57,288 bases of DNA from JANNRA01 sp031401035 (lineage in GTDB: Bacteria > Desulfobacterota > Binatia > HRBIN30 > CADEER01), in NCBI GenBank assembly GCA_031401035.1, contig JANNRA010000141.1, forward strand, positions 1 to 57,288, given 5' to 3'. A program made the translations under genes and the position numbers. The notes below the pieces were generated by a model. That model did no database searches. It worked only from the letters and a program-made list of their open reading frames with translations, and had not been told where the DNA came from. Below, one piece after another: positions 9,533 through 19,030 of this stretch; positions within the stretch are counted from its first letter, which is position 1, and each line of letters starts with the position of its first letter.

Positions 9533-10237
9533 TCACCACGGCACGGACTTTCCGTGTTGATCGAAAAAGCCGCCGGAGTCGCCGGCCCCGAGGCGATCGA
9601 TGACGCCGAGCAGACGCTCCGCCGCCATGTCCGGCGACTGCACGTCGAGCCCGGTCTTGCCGAAGGGCGCCGACAATCGTGTGTCGACCGTCCCGGGGTG
9701 AAGTGCCACGCAGATCGCTTGGCGTTGGCGACGATTGAGTTCCACCGCCGCCGTCCGCACCAGTTGGTTCAGGGCCGCCTTGGAGGCGCGGTAGCCGTAC
9801 CAGCCGCCCAGGTGGTTGTCGCCGATGCTGCCGACCCGCGCCGACAGGGTGGCGAACACCGCCTTCCCCTCGCGCGCCAGCAAGGGCAGAAAGTGCTTCA
9901 TCACCAATGCGGGTCCAATCGCGTTGACAACGAATGCTTCGGTCAGGGTCGCGGCATCGAGCTGACGCAAGCGCTTCTCCGGCTGCATCCGCTCGCTGTG
10001 TAACACGCCGGTGGTCACCAGGATCAGGCGCGGCACGCCGAGGCGAGCGACGAACTCCGCGCACCGCACGATGCTCGCTTCGTCGGTCAGATCCACCGCG
10101 GGACTGGAGCCGCGACTGAGCCCGACCGTGGCCGCAAAGGTCTCACTCTCCGTCAGCGCCCGGACGCAGGCGCCACCGATTCCGCCGGCGGCGCCGATGA
10201 CGATCGCAAGATCACCGCGTGGGAACGAAGGCATCAT
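9533..10237 (-). CDS. Short-chain dehydrogenase/reductase
   Basis: A 234-residue classical SDR. The dinucleotide-binding GAAGGIGGACV is at the N-terminus, a NAIGPALVMK segment resembles the NNAG/N-active region, catalytic Ser lies in ATLSARVGSIG, and YRASK supplies the catalytic Tyr and Lys. HPGTVDTRLSAPF follows the active site. The GTVDTxLSxPF ending is like that of small cytoplasmic SDRs related to C-factor/CsgA. The substrate is unknown. The start is the first of two adjacent ATGs (10237/10234); the longer upstream frame is Pro/Ala-rich and not SDR-like. It is divergent from the gene at 10434. Confidence 0.85.
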   Translation of the reverse strand: MMPSFPRGDLAIVIGAAGGIGGACVRALTESETFAATVGLSRGSSPAVDLTDEASIVRCAEFVARLGVPRLILVTTGVLHSERMQPEKRLRQLDAATLTEAFVVNAIGPALVMKHFLPLLAREGKAVFATLSARVGSIGDNHLGGWYGYRASKAALNQLVRTAAVELNRRQRQAICVALHPGTVDTRLSAPFGKTGLDVQSPDMAAERLLGVIDRLGAGDSGGFFDQHGKSVPW

Positions 10238-10433
10238 CTCGAATGCGTCTATCAGGCCTGGCGCAGACGCCCCAGCAGGCGGCGGATTGGCGTGCGTATG
10301 TGGGCGCGGCGGCGCAGCCGCGTGCCCCTGCGGCGTCTCTGTCGTCAGCCGCGCCGGTTGCAGCGCGAGCACTTCCGGCACTAGGAAGCGTCGCGCGGCG
10401 ACGGGGCCGCGCGCGAAGGCGAGGAGCAGAGCC

Positions 10434-12089
10434 ATGCATCCATCGGACGAGCAGACGCCGGCGCGGGCCGACACGAGCGCGGCGGAGTTCGCCGCCCTGG
10501 TGCGCGAGGGGTGCGAGTATCTGGTGCTGCAGGGCAGCGGCCTGCCGGCGGCGGCCTACATCTTCCACGCCGTGAAGGTGTGCCTGTTCGCGCTCGGCTG
10601 GATGTTCTTCGTCAGCTTCACGCCCGGGCTTGGTAGTCCGTGGCACGTCGGCGCCTGGTGGTTCGAAGGCATCGCCTTTCAGAAGGCGTTTCTGTGGGGC
10701 TGCCTGATCGAGGTGCTGGGCTTCGGCTGCATGAGCGGGCCGCTCGGCTACCGCATCGTTCCGCCGTTCACCGCCTTCCTGCATTTCCTCTGGCCGGGGA
10801 CGATCAAGCAGGCGCCGTTTCCGAATCTGCCACTGTTCGGCGGCACGACGCGCACCTGGCTCGACGTCGCGTTGTACGCCGGCTTCCTCGCCGCGCTGCT
10901 GCGCGCGTTGATGGCGCCGGCGCTCGGCACGGCGCAGTTCCTGCCGGTGGTGGTGCTGCTGCCGCTCTGCGGCCTGGGCGACAAGACGATCCTGTTCGCC
11001 GCCCGCGTCGAGCATCACTTCGCCATGATCGTCTGCTTTCTGCTCGTCGGCACCGGCAATTGGATCGCCGCCGCCAAGGCGGTGCAGTTGGCGATCTGGT
11101 TCTGGGCCGGCGTGTCGAAGCTGACCGTCGCCTTCGGGTACGTCGTGCCGATCATGACGGTCAACAATCCGATGCTGCGCAGCCCGACGCTGCGGCGGCG
11201 CCTGTTCGTGTCGTATCCGAACGACATGTCCCCATCGCCGCTCGGCAAGCTGATGGCGCACGCCGGCACGTTCCTGGAGTTCGCGGCGCCGTTGACGCTG
11301 GTCTTCGTCACCGAGCCGGGGCCGCTGCAGGTGCTCGGCCTGTTGTTCGCCGTCATGCTGCACGGCTTCATCCTCAGCAACGTCCCGGCCGGGGCGGTGT
11401 TTGAATGGAACCTGCTCAGCCTCTACGCGGCCGCGTTCCTCTTCATCGGCCACCCGGGCATCACCGTCCTCGATATCGATTCGCTGCCGGTGGCGCTCTA
11501 CCTGCTGGTCGGGCTGATCGTGCTGCCGCTGCTCGGCAATCTGGTGCCGTCGCGCATCTCGTTCCTGGTGGCGATGCGCTACTACGCCGGCAACTGGGCC
11601 TGGAACGCCTGGCTGTTCCGCGGCGACAGCCATCGCAAACTGGCCCAACTGAAGCGCGTCGCGCCGCTGCTGCGCGAGCAACTCGAGCGCTACGCGCCCG
11701 AGGAGGCGCCGCACATGAACAGTCGCGGCCTGGCCTTCCGCTCGCTGCACCTGCAGGGCCGCACGCTCGGCCTGCTGCTGCCGCAGGCCATCGACGGGCA
11801 GCCGTTCCACGACTACCACTACGTCGACGGCGAAGTCGTCGCCGCCTCGGTGCTGGGCTGGAACTTCGGCGAGGGGCACCTGTGCGACGAGCGGTTGCTG
11901 CGCGCCATCCAGGCGCACTGCCACTTCGCGGACGGCGAGCTGCGCGCCATCATGGTCGAGTCGCAGCCGCTGCTCGGTTCGAGCCTGCACTGGCGCATCG
12001 TCGACGCGGCCCGCGGCCAGCTCGCCGAAGGATATGCGTCGCTCGAAGAGTTGAAGCGCCGGGCGCCGTGGGACTACGGCCCGAAATGA
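10434..12089 (+). CDS. Polytopic membrane protein, DUF3556-like
   Basis: A 551-residue integral membrane protein with roughly eight to ten hydrophobic segments over residues 40-390 and a soluble C-terminal domain of about 150 residues (from HRKLAQLKR onward, with HDYHYVDGEVVAASVLGWNFGEG). It resembles the DUF3556 family best known from mycobacteria, recalled from memory. It may be distantly related to HTTM-type membrane domains, with a WFWAGVSKLTVAFGYVVPIM segment. The stop overlaps the ATG of the next gene (ATGA), so the two are very likely co-translated. I infer that this protein and the FAD oxidoreductase form a functional pair, possibly a membrane redox enzyme and its partner. The substrate is unknown. 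Confidence 0.65.
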   Translation: MHPSDEQTPARADTSAAEFAALVREGCEYLVLQGSGLPAAAYIFHAVKVCLFALGWMFFVSFTPGLGSPWHVGAWWFEGIAFQKAFLWGCLIEVLGFGCMSGPLGYRIVPPFTAFLHFLWPGTIKQAPFPNLPLFGGTTRTWLDVALYAGFLAALLRALMAPALGTAQFLPVVVLLPLCGLGDKTILFAARVEHHFAMIVCFLLVGTGNWIAAAKAVQLAIWFWAGVSKLTVAFGYVVPIMTVNNPMLRSPTLRRRLFVSYPNDMSPSPLGKLMAHAGTFLEFAAPLTLVFVTEPGPLQVLGLLFAVMLHGFILSNVPAGAVFEWNLLSLYAAAFLFIGHPGITVLDIDSLPVALYLLVGLIVLPLLGNLVPSRISFLVAMRYYAGNWAWNAWLFRGDSHRKLAQLKRVAPLLREQLERYAPEEAPHMNSRGLAFRSLHLQGRTLGLLLPQAIDGQPFHDYHYVDGEVVAASVLGWNFGEGHLCDERLLRAIQAHCHFADGELRAIMVESQPLLGSSLHWRIVDAARGQLAEGYASLEELKRRAPWDYGPK

Positions 12090-13534
12090 GCCAACTCGAC
12101 GCGGTCGTCGTCGGCTCCGGTCCGAACGGGCTCAGCGCGGCGATCGCGCTGGCACGCGGCGGCGCCCGCGTGCTGGTGCGCGAAGCGCGCGACAGCATCG
12201 GCGGCGGCATGCGCACCGCGGCGCTGACACTGCCCGGCTTCGCGCACGACGTCTGCTCCGGGTGCCACCCGATGGGCGTGCTGTCGCCGTTCTGGCGCAC
12301 CTTACCGCTCGACGCGCACGGGCTGCGCTGGATCCATCCGCCGGTGTCGGTCGCCCATCCGCTCGACGACCAGCCGGCAGTGCTGCTGTACCGCTCGCTC
12401 GACGCCACCGCGACCGAGCTCGACGGCGACGCCGCCGCCTACCGCGCCACCTTCGCGCCGTTCCTGCTCGATCCGCACGGCGTGTTCGCCGACCTGATGG
12501 GGCCGCTGCGCCTTCCGACGCATCCGTTGCGGCTGGCGCGCTTCGGGTTGCCGGGGCTGTTGCCGGCACGGGCGGCGCTCAACGCGCGATTCCGCGGCGT
12601 CCGCGCGCGCGCCGTGCTGGCCGGCTGCGCGGCGCACTCGATCCTGCCGTTGGAGAAACCGCTCACCGCCGCCGTGGCGATGATCTTCGCACTTGCCGCG
12701 CACACCGAGACGTGGCCCGTCGCCGCCGGCGGCTCGCAGGCGATCGGCGCGGCGCTGGCGTCGTACCTGCGCCAGCTCGGCGGCCGCATCGAGACCGGCG
12801 CGCCGGTGCGGCGCCTGGCGGACCTGCCGCCGGCGCGCGTGGCGCTGTTCGACACCAGTCCGGCGCAGCTCGCCGACATCGGCGCGCCGCTGTTGCCGGC
12901 CGGCTACGTGCGCCGGTTGCGCCGCTATCGCTACGGGCCGGGCGTGTTCAAGCTCGACTGGGCGCTCGACGGGCCGATCCCCTGGCGCGACGCGCGCTGC
13001 CTGGAGGCCTCCACGGTGCACGTCGGCGGCAGCCTGGACGAGATCGCCGCGGCCGAAGCCGCCGTCTGGCGTGGCGCCCATCCGGCGCGGCCGTTCGTCA
13101 TGGTGGTGCAGCAGAGCCAGTTCGATGCGAGTCGCGCGCCGGCCGGCCGGCACACCGGTTACGCGTACTGTCACGTGCCGGCCGGTTCGACGGTCGACTG
13201 TACCGCCGCCATCGAGGCGCAGCTCGAACGCTTCGCGCCGGGATTTCGCGACCGTATCCTCGCCCGCCACGTCATGCGCCCGGCGGATCTCGCGGTGGAG
13301 AATCTGAACTACGTCGGCGGCGCCATCACCGGTGGGGTGGCCGATCTCTTCCAGTTCTTCACCCGGCCGGTGGCGCGCCTCGACCCGTACACGACCCCGA
13401 GTCCGCGCCTCTACATCTGCTCCGCCTCGACCCCGCCCGGCGGCGGCGTGCACGGCATGTGCGGCTACTTCGCCGCCGCCAGCGCGGCGCGCCGCCTGCC
13501 GGGCCTGTCGATCGCGCCCTTCGCCACGCCCTGA
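12086..13534 (+). CDS. FAD-dependent oxidoreductase, phytoene-desaturase-like
   Basis: A 482-residue flavoprotein. An N-terminal Rossmann FAD motif VVVGSGPNGLSAAIALARGG is followed by ARDSIGGGMRTAALTLPGF, the second conserved block of phytoene desaturase (CrtI)-like amine oxidoreductases. The C-terminal CSASTPPGGGVHGMCGYFAA matches the FAD-contacting end of that family. Members desaturate or isomerise isoprenoids or saturate related lipids; the real substrate cannot be predicted. The ATGA overlap with the upstream membrane-protein gene indicates coupling. No phytoene synthase is in the window, so a carotenoid role is not shown. Confidence 0.8.
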   Translation: MSQLDAVVVGSGPNGLSAAIALARGGARVLVREARDSIGGGMRTAALTLPGFAHDVCSGCHPMGVLSPFWRTLPLDAHGLRWIHPPVSVAHPLDDQPAVLLYRSLDATATELDGDAAAYRATFAPFLLDPHGVFADLMGPLRLPTHPLRLARFGLPGLLPARAALNARFRGVRARAVLAGCAAHSILPLEKPLTAAVAMIFALAAHTETWPVAAGGSQAIGAALASYLRQLGGRIETGAPVRRLADLPPARVALFDTSPAQLADIGAPLLPAGYVRRLRRYRYGPGVFKLDWALDGPIPWRDARCLEASTVHVGGSLDEIAAAEAAVWRGAHPARPFVMVVQQSQFDASRAPAGRHTGYAYCHVPAGSTVDCTAAIEAQLERFAPGFRDRILARHVMRPADLAVENLNYVGGAITGGVADLFQFFTRPVARLDPYTTPSPRLYICSASTPPGGGVHGMCGYFAAASAARRLPGLSIAPFATP

Positions 13535-13677
13535 GGCGCCGCAGCGGACAGCCCATCCGGGCTGCCGCCGCGCATCCGGCGGCCGGCGAGAGCGCCGCGC
13601 GAGCCGAATCGGAGCCCGCGCTTCCGCTCGCTCCCAGAAGTGTCACTTCATCCCCTGGCTTGATAGGGAGTCGTCCG

Positions 13678-15429
13678 ATGAGTCTGCTGCTCGTGTTCGC
13701 GCGCCGGCATCCGCGGCGCACGTTCGCCACGCTGCTGTTCCTGGTGCTCGCCGGCCTGGCGGATGGCCTCGGCGTGTCGAGCATTCTGCCGCTCATGCGG
13801 CTGGCGATGCCGGGCGGAGTCGACGCGTCGGCGGCGCCGGGCGGTGCCGCCGTCACGGCGCTCGAGCAGCGCGTCCTGGCGCTGCTGCACGCCGTCGGAC
13901 TCGAGCCGATCGCCGGCACGCTGTTCGCGCTCGTCCTTGTCGGCCTCATGCTCAAGGCGCTGCTGCTGCTCATCGCCTACCGCCAGGTGGGCTATGCCGT
14001 GGCGCATACGGCCACGACCCTGCGTCTCGACCTGATTCGGGCGCTGCTGGCGACGCGCTGGGAATACTACGTGCACCAGCCCATCGGTGTGATCGCCAAC
14101 TCGGTCTCCATCGAAGCGCAGCAGGCGGCCGATGCGTATTTCCGCAGCACCCTGATCTGCGCCGCGGTCGTACAATCGGTGGTGTACGTCGTCCTCGGTT
14201 GTCTGGTGTCGTGGCAGATGACGCTCGGGGCGATCGTCGGCGGCGCGCTCATCGGCACGGCCCTGAGCCGCCTGATCCGCACGGCGCGGCGCGCCGGCAA
14301 GCGGCAGACGAAGTTGAACCGCCTCCTCCTCACCCGCCTCACCGACACCCTGCAAGCCGTCAAGCCACTCAAGGCGATGGCCCGCGAACCGCTGATCGCC
14401 CCCGTGCTCGAGGGCGAGGTCCGCAGCCTCAATCGCGCCGTGCAGCGCGAAGTCATCAGCACCGCGACGCTGGAGTCATTGCAGGAACCGTTGATCTTCC
14501 TCTTCCTCGCGATGGGGCTCTACGTCGCGGTCGCCATCATGGCGATGCCCCTGGCCGATATGATGATCCTCGTCTTCCTGTGCGCGCGGGTGCTGGTCGG
14601 GATGGGGCGCGTGCAGAAGGAGTACCAGCGCATGGCCGTGCGCGAGAGCGCCTTCTGGTCCCTGCGCGGGCTCACCCAGCGGGCCGAGGCGGCGATCGAG
14701 ATCCCCAGCGGCAGCCGCGTTCCCGCCCTGCGGCGCGAGATCCGCCTCATCGACGTCGGCTTCCGCTACGAGCACGAGTGGGTTCTGCGCGACGCCTCCC
14801 TGACCATCCCGGCGGGAAGTCTGACGGTCATCACCGGCCCGTCCGGTGCCGGCAAGACGACCGCGGCGGACCTGATCATCGGTCTCCTGCAACCGAGCGT
14901 CGGCGAAGTGCTCATCGACGGCGTGCCGTTGCGGGAGATCGATACCCGCCGCTGGCGAGAGATGATCGGCTACGTCCCGCAAGAAACGATGATGCTGCAC
15001 GACAGCGTCGCCATGAACGTCACCCTCGGCGATCCCGCCGCGTCCCCTGACGACGTCGCCGCGGCGCTGCGTGCCGCGGGCGCATGGGAATTCGTCGCGG
15101 CGCTGCCGAATGGCATCGACACGGTTGTCGGCGAACGTGGTCTGCGCCTGTCCGGCGGGCAACGACAGCGCATCGCGTTGGCGCGTGCCCTCATACGCCG
15201 GCCGGCACTGCTGGTTCTCGACGAGGCGACGACGGCGCTCGATCCGGCCACCGAGCGCGAGATCTGCGAGACACTGCGCCGTCTGGCGGGATCGGTGACG
15301 CTGGTGGCGATCTGCCATCATGGACATCTCGTCGACATCGCCGACCACGTCTTCCGCGTCGCCAATTGCCGCATGACCCTCGTCGGCTCGGTCGCGGAGG
15401 GCGAGGCGCGGAGCGTCGTCACAAGTTGA
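13678..15429 (+). CDS. Exporter-type ABC transporter (fused permease and ATPase)
   Basis: A 583-residue half-transporter. The N-terminal transmembrane domain (about residues 15-320, six predicted spans) is followed by a nucleotide-binding domain. That domain carries Walker A GPSGAGKT, signature LSGGQRQRIALARAL, Walker B LLVLDEATTALD and an H-loop in AICHHGHL. This architecture matches the MsbA/lipid-A and peptide exporter group. A homodimer in the inner membrane should flip or export a lipid, glycolipid or peptide. It is followed 12 bases later by a glycosyltransferase gene, suggesting a glycan or glycolipid export role. ATG 13678 is the first start before the membrane domain. Confidence 0.9.
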   Translation: MSLLLVFARRHPRRTFATLLFLVLAGLADGLGVSSILPLMRLAMPGGVDASAAPGGAAVTALEQRVLALLHAVGLEPIAGTLFALVLVGLMLKALLLLIAYRQVGYAVAHTATTLRLDLIRALLATRWEYYVHQPIGVIANSVSIEAQQAADAYFRSTLICAAVVQSVVYVVLGCLVSWQMTLGAIVGGALIGTALSRLIRTARRAGKRQTKLNRLLLTRLTDTLQAVKPLKAMAREPLIAPVLEGEVRSLNRAVQREVISTATLESLQEPLIFLFLAMGLYVAVAIMAMPLADMMILVFLCARVLVGMGRVQKEYQRMAVRESAFWSLRGLTQRAEAAIEIPSGSRVPALRREIRLIDVGFRYEHEWVLRDASLTIPAGSLTVITGPSGAGKTTAADLIIGLLQPSVGEVLIDGVPLREIDTRRWREMIGYVPQETMMLHDSVAMNVTLGDPAASPDDVAAALRAAGAWEFVAALPNGIDTVVGERGLRLSGGQRQRIALARALIRRPALLVLDEATTALDPATEREICETLRRLAGSVTLVAICHHGHLVDIADHVFRVANCRMTLVGSVAEGEARSVVTS

Positions 15430-15441
15430 GCCTGACATCCG

Positions 15442-16404
15442 GTGACGCACGACGCCGGCCGCGTGGACCGGTGCGGCGCGCCCGGCAGCGTGTGGAGCAA
15501 GCAAGTGCCCGCGATCTCAGTCGTCATGCCGGTCTTCAATCGCCAGGGACGCGTCGTCCGGGCGCTCGAGAGCGTGCTGGCCCAGGACCTTGCCGACTTC
15601 GAGTTGATCATCGTCGACGACGCCTCGACCGATGCGACCGTGCGGGTCATCGAAGGTTACCATGATCCACGCATCGTCCTTGTGCGGCAGCCCGAGAACC
15701 GGGGTGGGGGCGCGGCGCGCAACCGCGGGGCGCGCCAGGCGCGCAGTGGCCTCATCGCCTTCCTCGACAGCGATGACGTGTTCCGCCCGCACAAGCTCGG
15801 TTTCGTGGTCGACTACTTCGCCAGCCATCCGGATATCGATGTGCTGCTGGACAGCTTCGAACTCGTCTATCCGCCGGAGCGACGAAAGCGGAACGTCATG
15901 CGGATCAATCCGCCGCTCACCGACAGCCGCGAGATCGCCGCGGGCATCTATGCCCGTCGCATCTCCAAGGCCACGCCGGCGCTGAGCTTGCGGCGCGATG
16001 CGCTGCGAACGGCGGGATACTTCGACGAGGGGCTGCGGCGCCGCCAGGATTTCGATCTCGTCATACGACTGACGCGGACGTGCCAGTGCGCGACGACGGA
16101 CCAGGTGCTGTGGACCAAATTCTGGGCCGAAGGGACGATCACGTCACAGTCGAGCACCCGCATGGAGGCGATGCTCGAAATGTGCCGGCGCAACCCGGAG
16201 TATCTGACCAGGCCAGAGTATCGCATCGGCCTGGCGCGCGACCTTGCCCACCATGTGCTGCGCCTCGCCGCCAAGGGCGAGTTCGGCCTCATGCGGAGAG
16301 ACCTGCGACTGTTCGCACGCGCCCACGGAACGGGCCTGACCACTCGTCTCATCGGACGCGGGCTGATCGAAAGCACCAGGCGGGCGGCAGCCGGCACGAG
16401 ATAG
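15442..16404 (+). CDS. Family 2 glycosyltransferase
   Basis: A 320-residue GT-A fold enzyme. The N-terminal ISVVMPVFNRQGRVVRALES strand-loop is followed by LIIVDDASTDAT and then the metal/nucleotide-sugar-binding LIAFLDSDDVFRPHK. The later RRQDFDLVIRL region matches the usual acceptor-side segment. It transfers a sugar from a nucleotide donor in the cytoplasm; donor and acceptor are not predictable. GTG 15442 is used, and GTG 15490, closer to the conserved start, is an alternative; neither has a clear ribosome-binding site. It lies 12 bases after the ABC transporter stop, probably the same operon. Confidence 0.85.
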   Translation: MTHDAGRVDRCGAPGSVWSKQVPAISVVMPVFNRQGRVVRALESVLAQDLADFELIIVDDASTDATVRVIEGYHDPRIVLVRQPENRGGGAARNRGARQARSGLIAFLDSDDVFRPHKLGFVVDYFASHPDIDVLLDSFELVYPPERRKRNVMRINPPLTDSREIAAGIYARRISKATPALSLRRDALRTAGYFDEGLRRRQDFDLVIRLTRTCQCATTDQVLWTKFWAEGTITSQSSTRMEAMLEMCRRNPEYLTRPEYRIGLARDLAHHVLRLAAKGEFGLMRRDLRLFARAHGTGLTTRLIGRGLIESTRRAAAGTR

Positions 16405-16535
16405 GGGCCCATCGCCAAGGCGCCTCGAAGAGCGCGGATCACCCGCGGCCGGCGTATGCGCCCGGAATCGTCCTGTGGTAAGAGTTCTTCTCCGCCGCGG
16501 CCACATACGGGGCCAGAAACATTCAGGGACGGACG

Positions 16536-17621
16536 ATGGAAGAACGCAGCAACACACTGCCGCCGATCACCATTCTGATCGAATGGGAGAACGCGCTGGA
16601 CGTGGATGCCTCGTGGACCCACCGGGCGATGCGGGCGCTCGAAGCGGAACTCGACCGCTGCAGCGGCCGGATGAGCGAGCCGCCGCGGATCATGTACCTC
16701 TACGACGCCACCCGCGTGGTGGAGAGCGACATTCGCGATACGATCACCGTGGTTGCGCCCAAGCTCGCCGATCTGTGTCGGCTCGAATTCGTTCCGACGC
16801 CGGGACTGACCTACTACAAGCTGAAGAACCACGGCGTTGCGCGGACCACGACCGAGTTCGCCATCATGCTCGACAGCGACGCGGCGCCGCAGCCCGGATG
16901 GCTGCCTGGACTCCTGGCGCCTTTCGACGATCCCGAGATCATGGCGGTCGGCGGCTTCACGGTGCTGGGGTACAACAATCTGCTCTCGCGCGTCATGGCG
17001 TTGATCTGGATCTTCAACCTCCGCAGCGAACGCGAGAGCACCCGGCGGCGCAAGAAGATCAACGCCAACAACTGCGCCTTCCGGACGGCGTTCTTCAACG
17101 CCAACCCCTGGCCCGACCTGCCGGCTTTCAAGAAGCAATGCGGCTTCTGGCTGCGCGACATCGAACGGCGGGGGTTTCGCTGGACGCGCACCGTCGACGC
17201 GATGACCGTGCATGCGCCCCATCCCGGCCTGTCGTTCCTGCTGTGGCGCGCGTGGACGGCCGGCCTCGATCGCGACTACCAGGCCATGCATGGCGTCAGC
17301 GGCGTGCGCCTGTGGAGACTCGGCTTTGCGGTCTGGTTCTGGATAAAAAAATCCCTGCGATCGGGCCAGCGCATCATCACCAAGGGCCACGAAGTGCAGT
17401 TGCCGACGTGGCAGATTCCCGCCGCCCTGCTGCTCGCCTTCGGCTACCACACCGTCCTCTTCGCCGGCGAGATCTGGGGCGCGCTGACGCGCCGCTATAA
17501 GCCGCTGCCCGACGTCCGTCCGGCCGCCAGGCAACTGCCCCTCGCGCCCGAGTCGATTGCCCCGGCCGCTGCAGTCGAACCGCGGCATGCAGCCAGCGCA
17601 GGGCGAAGCGTCATTCGATAG
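16536..17621 (+). CDS. Glycosyltransferase family 2-like protein with C-terminal membrane segment
   Basis: A 361-residue protein. The N-terminal PITILIEWENALDVDASWT is a variant of the GT2 start, and FAIMLDSDAAPQPGWLPGLL is the DxD-containing nucleotide-sugar motif. Positively charged and hydrophobic segments follow, with one likely C-terminal membrane helix (IPAALLLAFGYHTVLFAGEIWG) and a proline-rich tail. This is probably a membrane-associated glycosyltransferase. AGGGA about 10 bases before ATG 16536 supports the start. It is the same strand as the preceding GT2, 131 bases away, and probably acts in the same surface-glycan pathway. Confidence 0.75.
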   Translation: MEERSNTLPPITILIEWENALDVDASWTHRAMRALEAELDRCSGRMSEPPRIMYLYDATRVVESDIRDTITVVAPKLADLCRLEFVPTPGLTYYKLKNHGVARTTTEFAIMLDSDAAPQPGWLPGLLAPFDDPEIMAVGGFTVLGYNNLLSRVMALIWIFNLRSERESTRRRKKINANNCAFRTAFFNANPWPDLPAFKKQCGFWLRDIERRGFRWTRTVDAMTVHAPHPGLSFLLWRAWTAGLDRDYQAMHGVSGVRLWRLGFAVWFWIKKSLRSGQRIITKGHEVQLPTWQIPAALLLAFGYHTVLFAGEIWGALTRRYKPLPDVRPAARQLPLAPESIAPAAAVEPRHAASAGRSVIR

Positions 17622-17834
17622 TCTTGGCACTACGCCGCGCGGACCGACCGAACGCGGCTGAGGATGGCGGGTCGCGCCGGACCCCCAGCCACGCGCCGTA
17701 AGACAGGCGTCGATGATGTAGGCGTCCATGGGAGCCGAGGCGTTCACCGCGGGCCAGACGGAGTCGACGTGTCGTCGCCCACGATTCGTCGCGCGCAGCG
17801 CCGCGTTCGCCGACCGCCCAGCAGGTGCATGCGC

Positions 17835-18893
17835 TCATGGCGCCAGGCCGCGCGCGATCAGTCCGGCGGCAATCGTATCCGCGATGACGTCGTAGCCGCG
17901 CGGCGTGCAGCGTCCGTCGATCGCCCAATACAGCGGCGGTGACGGATGGACTGCGCGCAGCGCGGCCAGCGTGGGGATGAAGTCGACGGTGTGCGCGGCG
18001 CTTCACCGCGCACACCGCGTCTCCGGATAGAGCTCCGCATCGCCCCACGGCGGCCGCTGCGGCAATGCGACCAGCACCAATGTCGCGCCATGCGCGAGGG
18101 CGAGTCGGTGGATGCGCTCGAGATCGCCTTCCATCCTGCGCCAGGCTTCCTCCCACGACCCGTCGTCGCCGCGTGATCGCGCCTCCATCGGATCGATGGT
18201 CCCTCCGCCTGAGGGCGAAGCCCAGGCGCGCAGAGCGATGCGCCCGAGGGCGGAGTGCAGGTAGATCCACACCGCCGGGGTGCTCCAGCGCATGGCCGCG
18301 CAGGGGATCAGGTGGCCGCTCTCGGCGAGACAGACCGTGTCGGGGCCGCGCTGCGTATCGACGACGTCGTTGGGCAGCAGGGCGACCAGCACGATGTTGG
18401 GGGCGAAGGCCATTCCGTAGCGTTTCAACGTGCGCAGCTGCAAGGCCGGAAAGTGACGCGGCAGCCCGAGATTGATCATCTCCACATGGCGGTGCACACC
18501 CGGCCGCGCATTCAGCCGTCGAGCCACCTGCGATGGATAGGTGTCGCCGAAGTCGGCGCCAACGCCGTAGGTGAAGCTGTCGCCAAGCGCGACGATGCGG
18601 ATGGTGTCGACCGGCTTCTCCGGGAGATGGTCGGTGTCGCGGAAGCCGAGATCGTTGTGGACGTAGTGAAACGCAAACTCCCCAGACTCGCAACGGCCAC
18701 GGACGGTGGAGCCGGGTCGTCGACGATAGCCGATCGCGTCGTCCCGTATGTTGTCCCCGTACTGAGACGGCGCCGGCGCGGTGTTGCCGATCGCGCGCAC
18801 CAGGAGTTCGAGTAGCATCAACGCGAGTCCGGCCCCCGCCAACGCGAGGGCGGCCCTGGTGACGGAACGACCGATCCTCACCACCGTGTCCAC
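17835..18893 (-). pseudogene. SGNH/GDSL hydrolase-like gene with an in-frame TGA
   Basis: The frame encodes 296 residues from GTG 18893 to a TGA at 18003-18005, then continues in the same frame for 55 codons to a TGA at 17835-17837. The first part has an N-terminal membrane anchor, block I ALGDSFTYGVG with the nucleophilic Ser, and a block-III-like ALLPNDVV. The continuation reads HTVDFIPTLAALRA...LYWAIDGRC...TPRGYDVIADTIAAGLIA, clearly the normal C-terminus of the family. The expected catalytic His of the DGHxxPxG block is Arg (codon 17910-17912). The nonsense codon plus lost His suggest decay. A sequencing error could explain the TGA but not easily both. It would have been an acyl- or acetyl-esterase on a surface glycan. 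Confidence 0.7.
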
Positions 18894-19030
18894 CGCGCGT
18901 TCACCGGACTGCCCGAGCGATCTTCACCATCTGCTCGTCTGTGCACCTGCTCTTGCGCATCGCCCTCTCCGTTGTGGTGCCCGGAGAGGCACAGTCTCAC
19001 GATTCCGCCGGCCCGAAAAACGCCAGGCCG

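Noticed and set aside
18003..18005. TGA as a selenocysteine codon
   Set aside because: SGNH hydrolases do not use selenocysteine at this place, no Sec-specific hairpin is obvious downstream, and the catalytic His is also lost, so decay or error is more likely.
17611..18693. 360-codon minus-strand frame over the SGNH gene
   Set aside because: It is an Arg-rich shadow in another frame; the SGNH motifs are in the 18893-17835 frame.
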